Source of the DNA: Ancylobacter polymorphus
Lineage (GTDB): Bacteria > Pseudomonadota > Alphaproteobacteria > Rhizobiales > Xanthobacteraceae
DNA: 64,000 bases
Direction of reading: 5' to 3'
NCBI RefSeq assembly: GCF_030813495.1
Contig: NZ_JAUSUI010000001.1
Span: 1-64,000, forward strand
Shown here in pieces: positions 17,709 through 26,272 of the stretch; position 1 is the first letter of the stretch; each line of letters starts with the position of its first letter. Under the pieces are notes generated by a model, which saw only the letters and a list, made by a program, of their open reading frames with translations, searched no databases and was not told the DNA's origin. The position numbers were made by a program, and so were the translations under genes.

Positions 17709-18803
17709 ATGGCCGTTGAGACACGCCGCGTCGACGCGGATGAAGAGGGCATGCGGCTCGACCGCTGGTTCAAGACCCATTATCCCGACCTTTCCTTCGG
17801 CCATCTGCAGAAGCTGCTGCGCAGTGGGCAGGTGCGGGTCGAAGGCGGGCGGGTGAAAACCAATACCCGGCTCTCCGCCGGTCAGGCCATCCGCATCCCG
17901 CCGCTCGAGGAGAAGCCGCAGCTTTCCGCGGCGGACCATCTGGAAGCGGAGGAGGCCCTCGCACGGGGTGAGGCGCCGACCGTCCGTGCTCCCCGCGCCG
18001 CTCGTCCGGCCGAGGGCGAGGAGCTTGCCGCCCCGGCGGTGCGGCGTGCCAGTTCCGACGACAAGGATGCCCGCGCGCTGCAGGACATGACCCTGTTCGA
18101 GGACCGCGACGTGCTGGTGCTGAACAAGCCGTTCGGTCTCGCCGTTCAGGGCGGCTCGGGCACCTATCGCCATGTCGATGGCATGCTGGAGGCGTTGCGT
18201 GGCACGGACGGGCAGAAGCCACGTCTGGTTCATCGCATCGATAAGGACACGTCCGGCATCCTGCTGGTGGCAAAGACCCGCCTTGCGGCCTCGACACTCG
18301 CCAAGACGTTCCGCTCGCGCTCCGCCCGCAAGGTGTACTGGGCGCTGGTGCCCGGTGTGCCCCGCCCGGCGCAGGGGCGCATCTCCACCTATCTGGCCAA
18401 GGACGAGGCGGCGGAGAAGATGCGCGTCGCCCGCCACGGCGACGACGAGGCGAGCCACGCCATCTCCTATTACGCCGTTGTCGACCATGCCGCGCAGAAA
18501 CTGGCCTGGCTGTCGATGAAGCCGGTGACCGGGCGCACCCATCAGCTGCGTGCCCATGCCGCCCATATCGGCCACCCCATCGTCGGCGACCCGAAATATT
18601 TCAACGTCGAGAACTGGCCGCTGCCGGGTGGCCTGCAGAACCGGCTTCACCTTCTGGCGCGGCGCCTGGTGATTCCGCACCCGCGCGGCGACCGTCTGAT
18701 CGATGTTTCCGCCCCGCTGCCGCCGCATATGCAGCAGAGCTGGAACGTGCTTGGCTTCGACGCTTCGCAGTACGACCCGATCGTTGACGCGCCGGAGAGC
18801 TGA
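17709..18803 (+). CDS. RluC/RluD-type 23S rRNA pseudouridine synthase
   Basis: 364 residues with an N-terminal S4 RNA-binding domain (about 15-65) and an RluA-family catalytic domain from about 125. The catalytic Asp178 is in HRIDKDTSGILLVAKT, and the later motifs KPVTGRTHQLRAH and HPIVGDPKY are present. The domains are joined by an unusually long Ala/Glu/Arg-rich linker (about residues 70-122). RluC-like enzymes modify uridines in 23S rRNA; RluC versus RluD is not settled, though rhizobial orthologues with such linkers are usually called RluC. Confidence 0.88.
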   Translation: MAVETRRVDADEEGMRLDRWFKTHYPDLSFGHLQKLLRSGQVRVEGGRVKTNTRLSAGQAIRIPPLEEKPQLSAADHLEAEEALARGEAPTVRAPRAARPAEGEELAAPAVRRASSDDKDARALQDMTLFEDRDVLVLNKPFGLAVQGGSGTYRHVDGMLEALRGTDGQKPRLVHRIDKDTSGILLVAKTRLAASTLAKTFRSRSARKVYWALVPGVPRPAQGRISTYLAKDEAAEKMRVARHGDDEASHAISYYAVVDHAAQKLAWLSMKPVTGRTHQLRAHAAHIGHPIVGDPKYFNVENWPLPGGLQNRLHLLARRLVIPHPRGDRLIDVSAPLPPHMQQSWNVLGFDASQYDPIVDAPES

Positions 18804-18936
18804 GCTGCCCTGCGGGCCGCTGCGTCAATCATGCGGCGGGCGGAGAGCAGGGGAGCGTGGCACGCGCGCCTCGCCTGATGGCGCCGCCACCCGCGATCCG
18901 CTAGGCAGAGGCCGCTTTCTCACTTGGGGTTTTGCC

Positions 18937-19710
18937 ATGCTCAGTGTCGTTCGGCTCGCGTTTGTCCTGACGGTGTTTGTGGGGGCAACCGCCGCGCGTG
19001 CCGGCGATTGCGACGGCAAGCTCGGCACCTCGCGTGTGCTCGTGGTCGATCCGATGGGGCTGCAGGTGGGCACCAAGCACTTCCCGCAGACGCTCGACCT
19101 CGCCGACCGCGAAGTGGTGCTCACCTTCGACGACGGCCCGCTGCCAGCCACCACGCCTTCGGTGCTGAAGACGCTGGCGCGTGAATGCGTGCGCGCCACT
19201 TTCTTCGTCATCGGCCGCAATGCGGCCGCGCATCCCGATCTTGTGCGTCGTGAGATCGCTGAGGGGCATACTGTGGCTCATCACAGCATGACTCATCCGA
19301 TGACGCTGGCCGATATCCCCTATGACAAGGCTGTGGCCGACATCGAGAAGGGCTTCAAGGCCGATGACCGGGCGGCCTACGGCGCCAGCGGCGCCAATCC
19401 CCGCGTTCCCTTCTTCCGCTTTCCGGGTTTTGGCGCCTCGCCCGAACTGCTGGACTATCTCAAGCAGCGCGGTATCGGCGTGTTTGGTGCCGATCTCTGG
19501 GCGTCAGACTGGAATCCGATGACGCCGGAGGAACAGTTGACCCTGGTCATGACCCGGCTCGACCATGCGGGCCGGGGGATCATCCTCTTTCACGATACGC
19601 GCGGTCAGACCGCGAAGATGCTGCCCGCCTTCCTCGCCGCGCTGAAGGAGAAGGGATACCGCGTGGTGCACATCGTGCCCGCGCCGCCGCGCACGGCCGC
19701 GGTTCATTAG
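18937..19710 (+). CDS. Secreted polysaccharide deacetylase (NodB homology, CE4)
   Basis: 257 residues with a signal peptide (hydrophobic core 3-20, likely cleavage near ARA-GD). The NodB-type fold shows motif 1 TFDDGP (catalytic and metal Asp), motif 2 HSMTHP (metal-binding histidines), motif 3 RFPGFG and motif 5 ILFHD. These enzymes remove N-acetyl or other acyl groups from chitin-like polymers, peptidoglycan or exopolysaccharide; the real substrate is unknown. ATG 18937 is used because the signal peptide then starts the protein. The longer upstream frame lacks homology. Confidence 0.9.
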   Translation: MLSVVRLAFVLTVFVGATAARAGDCDGKLGTSRVLVVDPMGLQVGTKHFPQTLDLADREVVLTFDDGPLPATTPSVLKTLARECVRATFFVIGRNAAAHPDLVRREIAEGHTVAHHSMTHPMTLADIPYDKAVADIEKGFKADDRAAYGASGANPRVPFFRFPGFGASPELLDYLKQRGIGVFGADLWASDWNPMTPEEQLTLVMTRLDHAGRGIILFHDTRGQTAKMLPAFLAALKEKGYRVVHIVPAPPRTAAVH

Positions 19711-19770
19711 CGCTCATGCGGCTGGCGCACCGCCGGTCGCCGGCCTTGACGGGCAGGCCGTTGAAACGAC

Positions 19771-19793
19771 AACGGCGACCCGAAGGTCGCCGT
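19771..19793 (-). terminator. UUCG-loop terminator after tRNA-Leu
   Basis: Read on the - strand, an 8-bp stem (CGGCGACC/GGTCGCCG, 19773-19792) is capped by a stable TTCG tetraloop and followed by TTGTCGTTT. It lies 22 nt past the tRNA 3' end. The same hairpin, with a CGAA loop, could also serve the + strand deacetylase gene. Confidence 0.6.
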
Positions 19794-19814
19794 GTGTTCC
19801 GAACCCGGAAAATC

Positions 19815-19899
19815 TGGTGCGGTCGAGAGGACTCGAACCTCCACGGTGTTACCCACTGCCACCTCAAGGCAGCGCGTCTACCAATTCCGCCACGACCGC
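19815..19899 (-). tRNA. tRNA-Leu (anticodon GAG)
   Basis: The - strand folds into a class II tRNA of 85 nt with encoded CCA. The acceptor stem GCGGTCG/CGACCGC is perfect with discriminator A. The anticodon stem CTGCC/GGCAG closes loop TTGAGGT (anticodon GAG, reading CUC and CUU), and the T-loop is GTTCGAGTC. A long variable arm is present, as expected for leucine. The gene lies between the deacetylase and lipB. Confidence 0.95.
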
Positions 19900-19946
19900 A
19901 TCGCTGGCGCCAGCTGCTTCGTGAGAGGCAAGCGCGAGCGGGGCAT

Positions 19947-19975
19947 CGTCTAGCAGATGGAATAGGGGTCTACAA
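19947..19975 (-). promoter_or_regulatory. Putative sigma-70 promoter for tRNA-Leu
   Basis: On the - strand TTGTAG (19975-19970), a 17-bp spacer and TAGACG (19952-19947) lie about 50 nt before the tRNA 5' end. Confidence 0.45.
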
Positions 19976-20062
19976 GTGCCGGCACGGATCGGGCCGGGCC
20001 TGTGGACAGTTCCGCCGCAGGGTGGAGGCGACAGGAGGGGTGGCAGCCATTATGTATCTGCC

Positions 20063-20806
20063 ATGAACGAGATGCGCCCCTCTTCGTCGGTTCCCATCGC
20101 CCGCGATGCGCTGAGCCCGCTTCTGCCGCCACAGCCGGGCGCGGCGCCTGTGCGCTGGCGCGTGTCCTCTTCGCCCGTCACCTATCCCGAAGCGTTGGCG
20201 GAGATGGACCGTGTGGCGGGGGCCATTGCTGGCGGTGAGGCCGACGAGCTGGTGTGGCTGCTGGAGCACCCGCCACTTTATACAGCGGGCACGAGCGCGC
20301 GGCCGGAGGACCTTGTCGATGCCGGGCGGTTCCCGATCTTCCAGACCGGACGGGGAGGGCAGTTCACCTATCACGGGCCCGGCCAGCGGGTCGCTTATGT
20401 CATGCTGGACCTCAAGCGGCGTGAGCCGGATGTTCGCCGCTATGTCGCCGCCCTGGAGGAATGGCTGATTCGCGCGCTCGATTCGTTCAATGTGCGTGGC
20501 GAGCGGCGCGAGGACCGCGTCGGCGTTTGGGTCCGTCGCCCGGAAAAGGCCGGCTCCGGCGAGGACAAAATCGCCGCGATCGGCATAAGAGTGCGCCGCT
20601 GGGTGACGTTGCACGGCATCTCGCTGAATGTGGAGCCCGATCTCTCGCATTTCGGCGGCATCGTTCCCTGCGGCGTGCGCGAGCATGGGGTGACCAGCCT
20701 GGTCGACCTTGGCCTTCCCGTGACGATGGACGATGCCGATCTTGCCTTGCGTCGGTCATTCGAGACCGTCTTCGGGCCGACGGTGACCGAAGACAGTCCA
20801 TCCTAG
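20063..20806 (+). CDS. lipB: Octanoyltransferase LipB
   Basis: 247 residues. It transfers octanoate from acyl-carrier protein to lipoyl domains, the first step of lipoate assembly. Active-site Cys203 is in [12 protein letters not shown] and Lys169 in EDKIAAIG; the other motifs are [16 protein letters not shown]. The start is placed at ATG 20063. Its 3' end overlaps the opposite-strand acylphosphatase by four bases (CTAG, with both stop codons in it). lipA is not nearby. Confidence 0.93.
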   Translation: MNEMRPSSSVPIARDALSPLLPPQPGAAPVRWRVSSSPVTYPEALAEMDRVAGAIAGGEADELVWLLEHPPLYTAGTSARPEDLVDAGRFPIFQTGRGGQFTYHGPGQRVAYVMLDLKRREPDVRRYVAALEEWLIRALDSFNVRGERREDRVGVWVRRPEKAGSGEDKIAAIGIRVRRWVTLHGISLNVEPDLSHFGGIVPCGVREHGVTSLVDLGLPVTMDDADLALRRSFETVFGPTVTEDSPS

Positions 20807-21096
20807 ACGGTGGGACGCACGGTGAAGCCGGCTTCGGCGTCGCTCGCGGGTATCGTCGCGTCTTCGGTAGCCACTTCGGTGACATGAGCGGCCGCCGGGC
20901 CGACCCGGCAGAGGGCGACGAAAGCCGCCAGCGTGTCCGAGGGGGCCAGGATCAGCGCTTCGACGGAGCCGTCCTGCCGGTTGCGGACCCAACCGGAGAG
21001 GCCTTGCTTCCCGGCTGCCCGCGCCAGCCAAGCCCGGTAGCCGACGCCCTGGACGCGTCCGCGAACGAAAAGTCGGGTGGCGGTCACGGTCGACAT
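20803..21096 (-). CDS. Acylphosphatase
   Basis: 97 residues. It hydrolyses carboxyl-phosphate bonds such as acetyl- or carbamoyl-phosphate. Catalytic Arg21 lies in GRVQGVGYR and Asn39 in GWVRNR, the two hallmarks of the family. ATG 21096 gives a standard length; a longer in-frame upstream extension is not homologous. It converges with lipB and shares a 4-bp stop overlap (20803-20806). The gene is followed by no T-rich terminator. Confidence 0.93.
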   Translation of the reverse strand: MSTVTATRLFVRGRVQGVGYRAWLARAAGKQGLSGWVRNRQDGSVEALILAPSDTLAAFVALCRVGPAAAHVTEVATEDATIPASDAEAGFTVRPTV

Positions 21097-21254
21097 GGTG
21101 AAATCCTGCAACAAAGTTCCGGTAGTGCGAAACCGCATGGCCCTTAAGGAATTGTCCCCCGGCCGACTCTTCATTAACACCGGCCTGTCAGCGAACGTGC
21201 ATCGTTTCCGCTAAAGTCGAGCCGTTTCCCTCACCACCCCGTCCGGAGCAGGGC

Positions 21255-22649
21255 ATGCGCGAAGAGGCCGAGTTCGCCACCCCCTTGCGCGGGTCGGAGC
21301 ATGACAGCGATCCGACCGAAGCCCCCGGCTTCGTCGAGGCCGTGGTCGGCGCGATCGACGCCAGCGATGTCGATGCGCTTCGGTCCATTCTCCGTGACCT
21401 GCACGAAACCGACGTGGCGCGGCTGCTGGAAGCGCTGGCCGCGCCTGATCGGCCGAAGCTGATCGAACTGCTGGGCAGCGACTTCGACTTCACGGCCCTG
21501 ACCGAACTGGACGAGACGGCGCGCGTCCAGATTCTGGAGGCGTTGCCGACGCAGACCGTCGTCGAGGGCATGCGCGACCTCGATTCCGACGACGCGGTCT
21601 ACATCCTCGAAGATCTCGACGACGCCGACAAACAGGAGATCCTCTCCAACTTCTCCATCCCGGAACGCGCCGCGCTGCAGCGTAGCCTCGATTATCCCGA
21701 GGAGAGCGCCGGCCGGCGCATGCAGACGGAGTTCATCGCGCTGCCGCCCTTTTGGACGGTGGGGCAGACGCTGGACTATATCGGCGAGACGGAGGGGCTG
21801 CCGGAGACCTTCTTCGAGGTTTTCGTCGTCGACGCCACCTATCGCCTTGATGGCTCAGTGCCGCTGGACCGGCTCCTGCGCACCAGGCGCGGCGCCAAGC
21901 TCGGCGATGTGGTTACGCCGGACCGCCATGTCGTCAACGCGACCGACGACCAGGAGGACGTGGCGCGGGTGTTCGAGCGCTACAATCTCATCTCCGCTCC
22001 CGTCGTCGACGAGGCCGGCCGGCTCGTCGGGGTGCTCACCGTCGATGACATCGTCGACGTGATCCAGGAGGAGGCGGACGAGGACCTCAAGGCACTTGGC
22101 GGCGTGGCCGGCGACGAGGAGCTTTCCGACAGCTTCTGGTATATCGCCCGCAGCCGCTTTTCCTGGCTGCTGCTGAACCTCATCGCGGCCAACATCGCCT
22201 CCTTCGTCATCGCGTTGTTCGAGGGAGAACTGCAGCGCATGGTGGCGCTCGCGGTGCTGATGCCTATCGTTGCCAGCCAGGGCGGCAATGCCGCGACGCA
22301 GACCATGACGGTCGCCGTGCGTGCGCTTGCGACCCGGGAACTGCGCCCGAGCAATGCGCGCCGCGTCATCGCGCGCGAATTGCTCGTGGGTCTGTTCAAC
22401 GGCGTGGTGTTCGCGGTCATCATGGCCGTTGTGGTGTTTGCCCGCTTCGGTCTGGCCGATCTCGGCTTCGTCATCGCGCTGGCCATGATCATCAATCTGG
22501 CGGCAGCAGCCCTTGGGGGAATCCTCGTTCCGTTGGCGCTGGACCGCCTGAAGGTGGATCCCGCTGTGGCGTCGGGACCCTTTGTAACCACGATCACCGA
22601 CGTGGTCGGCTTCTTCGCCTTCCTGTCGATCGCGTCGTTCTGGTTCTGA
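21255..22649 (+). CDS. mgtE: Magnesium transporter MgtE
   Basis: 464 residues. It has an N-terminal MgtE superhelical domain (about 30-140), a CBS pair (about 150-270, including PVVDEAGRLVGVLTVDDIVDVI) and a five-helix membrane domain (about 300-464) with MPIVASQGGNAATQTMTVAVRALA. The asparagine in GGNAATQ lines the ion path in characterised MgtE. It imports Mg2+ and is gated by cytosolic Mg2+. ATG 21255 follows GGAGCAGGGC. The leader is too short for an M-box riboswitch, and a YdcF-like gene follows after 16 nt. Confidence 0.93.
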   Translation: MREEAEFATPLRGSEHDSDPTEAPGFVEAVVGAIDASDVDALRSILRDLHETDVARLLEALAAPDRPKLIELLGSDFDFTALTELDETARVQILEALPTQTVVEGMRDLDSDDAVYILEDLDDADKQEILSNFSIPERAALQRSLDYPEESAGRRMQTEFIALPPFWTVGQTLDYIGETEGLPETFFEVFVVDATYRLDGSVPLDRLLRTRRGAKLGDVVTPDRHVVNATDDQEDVARVFERYNLISAPVVDEAGRLVGVLTVDDIVDVIQEEADEDLKALGGVAGDEELSDSFWYIARSRFSWLLLNLIAANIASFVIALFEGELQRMVALAVLMPIVASQGGNAATQTMTVAVRALATRELRPSNARRVIARELLVGLFNGVVFAVIMAVVVFARFGLADLGFVIALAMIINLAAAALGGILVPLALDRLKVDPAVASGPFVTTITDVVGFFAFLSIASFWF

Positions 22650-22665
22650 AAGGAGCGCAGGCGGG

Positions 22666-23475
22666 GTGTTCTTCACTCTCTCCAAAATCTTCTGGATGGT
22701 CGCGGCACCCTCCACCCTGCTCACCTTGCTCGCCGTCGGGGGACTGATCCTCAGCCTGAACTGGCGTCGGTTCGGGCTGACACTGGCCACCATTGGCGCC
22801 GGGGGGCTGCTGCTGATCGGTCTTGGCCCGTTCGGGCGGATGATGCTGGTCCCGCTGGAGAAGCGCTTTCCCGTCTTTATCGACGATGGCCTGCGCGTCG
22901 ACGGCATTGTGGTGCTTGGCGGCGCCGAACTTCCCGGCATCACTGCCGCGCGCGGGCAACCCGCGTTCCAGGAATCGGCGGAGCGGATTCTGGCTCTGGG
23001 CGAACTCGCCCGACGCTATCCCGAGGCAAGGATCATCTTCTCGGGTGGCAGCGGCCAGCTCCAGAAGTCGGCGATGCAGGAGGCGGACGTGGTGCGTCTG
23101 GCGTTGCCGCAAATCGGGCTACCAGAGGGGCGGGTGATGTTCGAGCGGACCTCACGCAATACCGCCGAGAACGCCCGTCTGACAAGCGCGCTGGTGAAGC
23201 CGGCGCCGGGTGAGAACTGGTTGTTGGTCACCTCGGCCTTTCACATGCCGAGAGCCGTGGGCAGCTTCCGCGCGGCGGGCTTCCCGGTCACCGCCTATCC
23301 CGTTGACTTCCGCACGACCGGCGATCCCGGTTATTTTCGCCTGTTCGGTTCGGTGGCGGAAGGGGCCGGATTTTTTGAGCTGGCGCTACGTGAGTGGATT
23401 GGGCTCACCGTGTATTACCTCACGGGCCGTATCGACAGCCCGCTGCCGGCGCCAGCAGCTCCGGCGGGCGGATAG
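22666..23475 (+). CDS. YdcF/SanA/ElyC-like membrane protein (DUF218)
   Basis: 269 residues. Two N-terminal membrane helices (about 10-30 and 38-58) are followed by a DUF218 domain with IVVLGGAE, FSGGSGQLQ and the conserved ERTSRNTAENA. ElyC and SanA relatives work in the envelope (peptidoglycan/enterobacterial common antigen balance), but the activity is uncertain. It starts at GTG 22666, 16 nt after mgtE, so the two are probably cotranscribed. Confidence 0.82.
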   Translation: MFFTLSKIFWMVAAPSTLLTLLAVGGLILSLNWRRFGLTLATIGAGGLLLIGLGPFGRMMLVPLEKRFPVFIDDGLRVDGIVVLGGAELPGITAARGQPAFQESAERILALGELARRYPEARIIFSGGSGQLQKSAMQEADVVRLALPQIGLPEGRVMFERTSRNTAENARLTSALVKPAPGENWLLVTSAFHMPRAVGSFRAAGFPVTAYPVDFRTTGDPGYFRLFGSVAEGAGFFELALREWIGLTVYYLTGRIDSPLPAPAAPAGG

Positions 23476-23513
23476 TCCGCCGGTAGCTAGCTCTGGAGGC
23501 GATCGCGCAGGCT

Positions 23514-23807
23514 CTAAGGCGCTGTTGCCCCATCGCCGCCGGGCGGAAGCCCAAGGCGATAGACGCCGCGCAGGTCCGCCGGGGCCACAGGCTTGCCCTT
23601 GCGATAAAGCACCAGCCGGCCGGCTTCGGCGAGACGCAGGGCGCCGCGCCGCACGGACGGGAGCAGGCTCTGCCAATCGGTTCCGGTGGCGACGCTGCGC
23701 GCGACCTCTTCCGGCGTTACCGTTCTGGCGGCGCCGGGCTGGCTGGCGACGGAGAGAATCGCCGCCTCGACGGCTTCCTCGGAGGGGCGGGAAGGATTAT
23801 CCGTCAT
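23514..23807 (-). CDS. DUF3253 family protein
   Basis: 97 residues. I recognise the DUF3253 pattern: a helix-turn-helix-like core (VTPEEVARSVATG, SLLPSVRRGALRLAEAGRLVLYRKGKPV) and a short C-terminal tail (YRLGLPPGG). The function is unknown; the fold suggests nucleic acid binding. Its ATG lies inside the end of the upstream DUF599 gene (11-nt overlap), so they form one coupled unit on the - strand. Confidence 0.7.
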   Translation of the reverse strand: MTDNPSRPSEEAVEAAILSVASQPGAARTVTPEEVARSVATGTDWQSLLPSVRRGALRLAEAGRLVLYRKGKPVAPADLRGVYRLGLPPGGDGATAP

Positions 23808-24480
23808 TGTCGAGTACCCACTGCGAGTCCCGGCCCAGCTGCCGGTTGATCATGACGAGGAAGATGGCAAAGGTCGCCGCCATCAGCGCCCAACCATTGA
23901 TATACCAGCCGAGATAGGCAATCGCGAAGAAGAAGGCGCGTTGCCCACGGTTGAAGTGTCGGCCGGCAATGGTGGCCATGCGCGCAAGCTTGACCACATG
24001 CGCCTGCGCCTGCGGCGTTGCGGCTTCGGACGGAGGAGGCGTCGATCCCAGCAGAATGGTTGAGTAATTGAACAGCCGGTAGGCCCAGGCGAATTTGAAG
24101 AACGCATTGGCGAAGATGAGCGTCAGGCCCAGTGTCTTCAATTCCCAGCTGGTGCGGTTCTGGACGCCGAAGGGCAGGTCGCGGAAAAGCGCCATCACCG
24201 CTTCGGTGGATTGCAGAATGGCCAGCGAGGCGCCGATCGCCAGGAGCGACGTGGACGCGAAAAACGCGGTGCCGTTCTGCAGGGCCGCGACGATCTGGGC
24301 ATCGACGATGCGGTTTTCGCGCTCCAGCATGCGCAGCATCCACTGGTAGCGATACGCATCCATGCGCCGGTTCAGTGTGCGCTTTTCCGCCCAACCGCCT
24401 TCCATCACCAAATGGTAGGCGACCCAAGACAGGCAGAAGGCGGCGAAGGCCATCCCATCGATGAAGGTGAACCCCAGCAT
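23797..24480 (-). CDS. DUF599 family membrane protein
   Basis: 227 residues with four or five predicted membrane helices (for instance GMAFAAFCLSWVAYHLV, TSLLAIGASLAIL, LIFANAFFKFAWAYRLF, YINGWALMAATFAIFLVMI). The pattern, with a conserved RYQWMLRML segment between the first helices, is that of DUF599. The ATG at 24480 is preferred; an in-frame TTG at 24561 would add 27 polar residues. No function is known. It overlaps the DUF3253 gene at its 3' end. Confidence 0.72.
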   Translation of the reverse strand: MLGFTFIDGMAFAAFCLSWVAYHLVMEGGWAEKRTLNRRMDAYRYQWMLRMLERENRIVDAQIVAALQNGTAFFASTSLLAIGASLAILQSTEAVMALFRDLPFGVQNRTSWELKTLGLTLIFANAFFKFAWAYRLFNYSTILLGSTPPPSEAATPQAQAHVVKLARMATIAGRHFNRGQRAFFFAIAYLGWYINGWALMAATFAIFLVMINRQLGRDSQWVLDNDG

Positions 24481-24651
24481 GGCGCTCTCGATTGCTCCGG
24501 CGGTCAACGCCCTGTTGGTCCGCGCTGCGGTGAGGGTGCGCGCGGTGGAGAGTGCTTTCAACCGATCTCAACTCGACTTGTCGAGGGCGGGGGCATGCGA
24601 TCAGGGCAGGGCAGCACTGCGCCAAGCGTCCGGATTGTGGCAATTTCGCGG

Positions 24652-24680
24652 TTGCGAACGTCGTAACGATTTATTAAATA
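24652..24680 (+). promoter_or_regulatory. Putative promoter of the 41-residue membrane peptide
   Basis: TTGCGA (24652-24657), a 17-bp spacer and TAAATA (24675-24680) sit in a locally AT-rich stretch about 70 nt before the small gene. Confidence 0.5.
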
Positions 24681-24752
24681 GTGTTTCAGATCGCGCCCCT
24701 ACGCCGACGGTCGGCGGGCGCATCGCGGTGAACGTATCGTTCCGAGGTCATC

Positions 24753-24878
24753 ATGAATTCCATTCCCGAGCGCTCCTGTTGGGGAGTCGCCCGTTGGGCT
24801 GTGGCCGCGTTCCTGACGGCGATTGCCCTTATCTATCTGTTCGGGGGCTTCCAAGCCGCTCAGATCGCCGCTGGGTGA
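24753..24878 (+). CDS. Small single-span membrane peptide, 41 residues
   Basis: ATG 24753 with GAGG nine bases upstream opens a 41-codon frame ending TGA at 24876-24878. The peptide starts MNSIPERSCWG and has one hydrophobic span (about residues 13-31, VARWAVAAFLTAIALIYLF) followed by a short small-residue tail. A promoter-like element lies about 70 nt upstream and a hairpin about 45 nt downstream. No family was recognised. It could be missed by ordinary annotation because of its size. Confidence 0.6.
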   Translation: MNSIPERSCWGVARWAVAAFLTAIALIYLFGGFQAAQIAAG

Positions 24879-24923
24879 TCCTGACGGCGTTGGCCTCCAA
24901 AGTCTCAGATCTATGACACGGCT

Positions 24924-24949
24924 CGGCCCCCAAGGCGGGGCCGTTGTCA
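24924..24949 (+). terminator. Possible terminator after the small membrane peptide
   Basis: CGGCCCC (24924-24930) and GGGGCCG (24937-24943) form a 7-bp stem with a CAAGGC loop, followed by the weakly T-rich TTGTCAT. Confidence 0.5.
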
Positions 24950-25066
24950 TGTCTGGTCATGCCTTGGCACGATCAACGGGATTGATGGGCGACATCACCG
25001 CCCTTCGTTTGCACGACTGTCCGAGATGACCGAACCTGTCAGCGGAACGGACCAGGGAGCGTCGAC

Positions 25067-25741
25067 GTGGTGCTGAGGCTGATTATCGGAAACAAGAACT
25101 ACTCGTCCTGGTCGCTGCGGCCTTGGCTGGCGATGACGGCGCTGGGCATTCCGTTCGAGGAAGAACTGGTGCCGCTCGATGCACCGGATTTCAAGGAGCG
25201 CATCCGCGCCCGTTCACCGGCCGGCAAGGTGCCGGTGCTGCTCGACGGGGAGGCCGTTGTGTGGGAGTCGAGCGCCATTCTTGAGCATCTGGCCGAGCGC
25301 TTTCCCGAAAAGGGCGTTTGGCCGAGCGATCCTGTCGCCCGCGCCCATGCCCGCTCGCTCGCGACCGAAATGCACAACGGGTTCGGCGCGCTGCGCAGCG
25401 TGGCGCCGATGAACCTCTGGCGGCCTGTCGAGGCCCGCTCCTTTCCGCAGGAGGCGCTGCAGGACGTGCGCCGCATCACCCGGCGCTGGGGGGAGGCCCG
25501 TGCGCGTTTCGGCAGCAGCGGTGACTTCCTTTTCGGGGCATTCTGCGCCGCTGACGCCATGTATGCGCCGGTGGCGACGCGGCTGCGGACCTACGCCATC
25601 GAGGTCGATCCCGTCGCGGCCGCCTATGTCGAGGCGATCCATGCCCATCCCGCTTTTGTCGCGTGGAAGGAGGCGGCCCTGAAGGAAACGGGAGAACTCG
25701 CCGAGGATGAGGTCGACTGGCCGGTGGTCAAGCGGGTATAG
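25067..25741 (+). CDS. Glutathione S-transferase family protein
   Basis: 224 residues. The N-terminal thioredoxin-like domain (1-80) has NKNYSSWSLRPWLAM, GKVPVLLDG and the glutathione-contacting WESSAILEHLAERFP. An all-helical C-terminal domain follows with AHARSLATEMHNGFGALR. It resembles the YfcF-type GSTs. The substrate is unknown. GTG 25067 (or the GTG next to it) follows AGGGAG. DUF1489 gene follows after 27 nt. Confidence 0.85.
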   Translation: MVLRLIIGNKNYSSWSLRPWLAMTALGIPFEEELVPLDAPDFKERIRARSPAGKVPVLLDGEAVVWESSAILEHLAERFPEKGVWPSDPVARAHARSLATEMHNGFGALRSVAPMNLWRPVEARSFPQEALQDVRRITRRWGEARARFGSSGDFLFGAFCAADAMYAPVATRLRTYAIEVDPVAAAYVEAIHAHPAFVAWKEAALKETGELAEDEVDWPVVKRV

Positions 25742-25768
25742 ACCGCAAATCCCGTCTCGGACCCAGCC

Positions 25769-26203
25769 ATGCCGCTCCATCTGCTGAAATTGTGCGTCGG
25801 CGCCGTGTCGGTCGAGGACCTGGAAGAATGGATCGCCGAATCGCTGGCCGGAAAGGCGGCGCGCGGGGAGGCGGTCGAGCAGGTGCACACCACGCGCATG
25901 GTGCCGACCCGAACGGCCGAGCTTCTGTCCGGCGGATCGCTCTATTGGGTGATAAAGGGTGAGGTCGCCTGCCGGCAGAGTCTGACCGGCATCCGTCCTT
26001 TCGTCGATGGCGACGGCATCCGCCGGTGCCATCTCGTGCTTGATCCGACGGTGCATCGCGTCGCACCGCGGCCGAGCCGGCCGTTTCAGGGATGGCGCTA
26101 CCTCCAGGCTGCCGAAGCGCCCCCAGACCTTGGAGCGGCCAGCGCGACTCCAGCCCTGCCGGACGAACTCCGCCGCGAACTGCGCTCGCTCGGACTTCTC
26201 TGA
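25769..26203 (+). CDS. DUF1489 family protein
   Basis: 144 residues of the alphaproteobacterial DUF1489 family: LHLLKLCVGAVSVEDLEEW at the start, HTTRMVPTR, GSLYWVIKGEVACRQ and RPFQGWRYL. These are mostly single-copy genes without a known role. It follows the GST gene by 27 nt on the same strand. A small hairpin (26212-26228) with three T residues ends the unit. Confidence 0.8.
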   Translation: MPLHLLKLCVGAVSVEDLEEWIAESLAGKAARGEAVEQVHTTRMVPTRTAELLSGGSLYWVIKGEVACRQSLTGIRPFVDGDGIRRCHLVLDPTVHRVAPRPSRPFQGWRYLQAAEAPPDLGAASATPALPDELRRELRSLGLL

Positions 26204-26211
26204 GGTGAGGC

Positions 26212-26230
26212 AGGGACCCGAAGTCCCTTT
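26212..26230 (+). terminator. Weak terminator after the DUF1489 gene
   Basis: AGGGAC (26212-26217) and GTCCCT (26223-26228) form a 6-bp stem with a CCGAA loop and end in TTT. Confidence 0.4.
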
Positions 26231-26272
26231 CGCACGTTATTCCCGTACGGAATGAGCGAAAGGACGATCGGT

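Noticed and set aside
21097-21254. M-box magnesium riboswitch upstream of mgtE
   Set aside because: The 158-nt spacer to the divergent gene has no recognisable M-box layout; the aptamer is about 150 nt and would need the whole gap.
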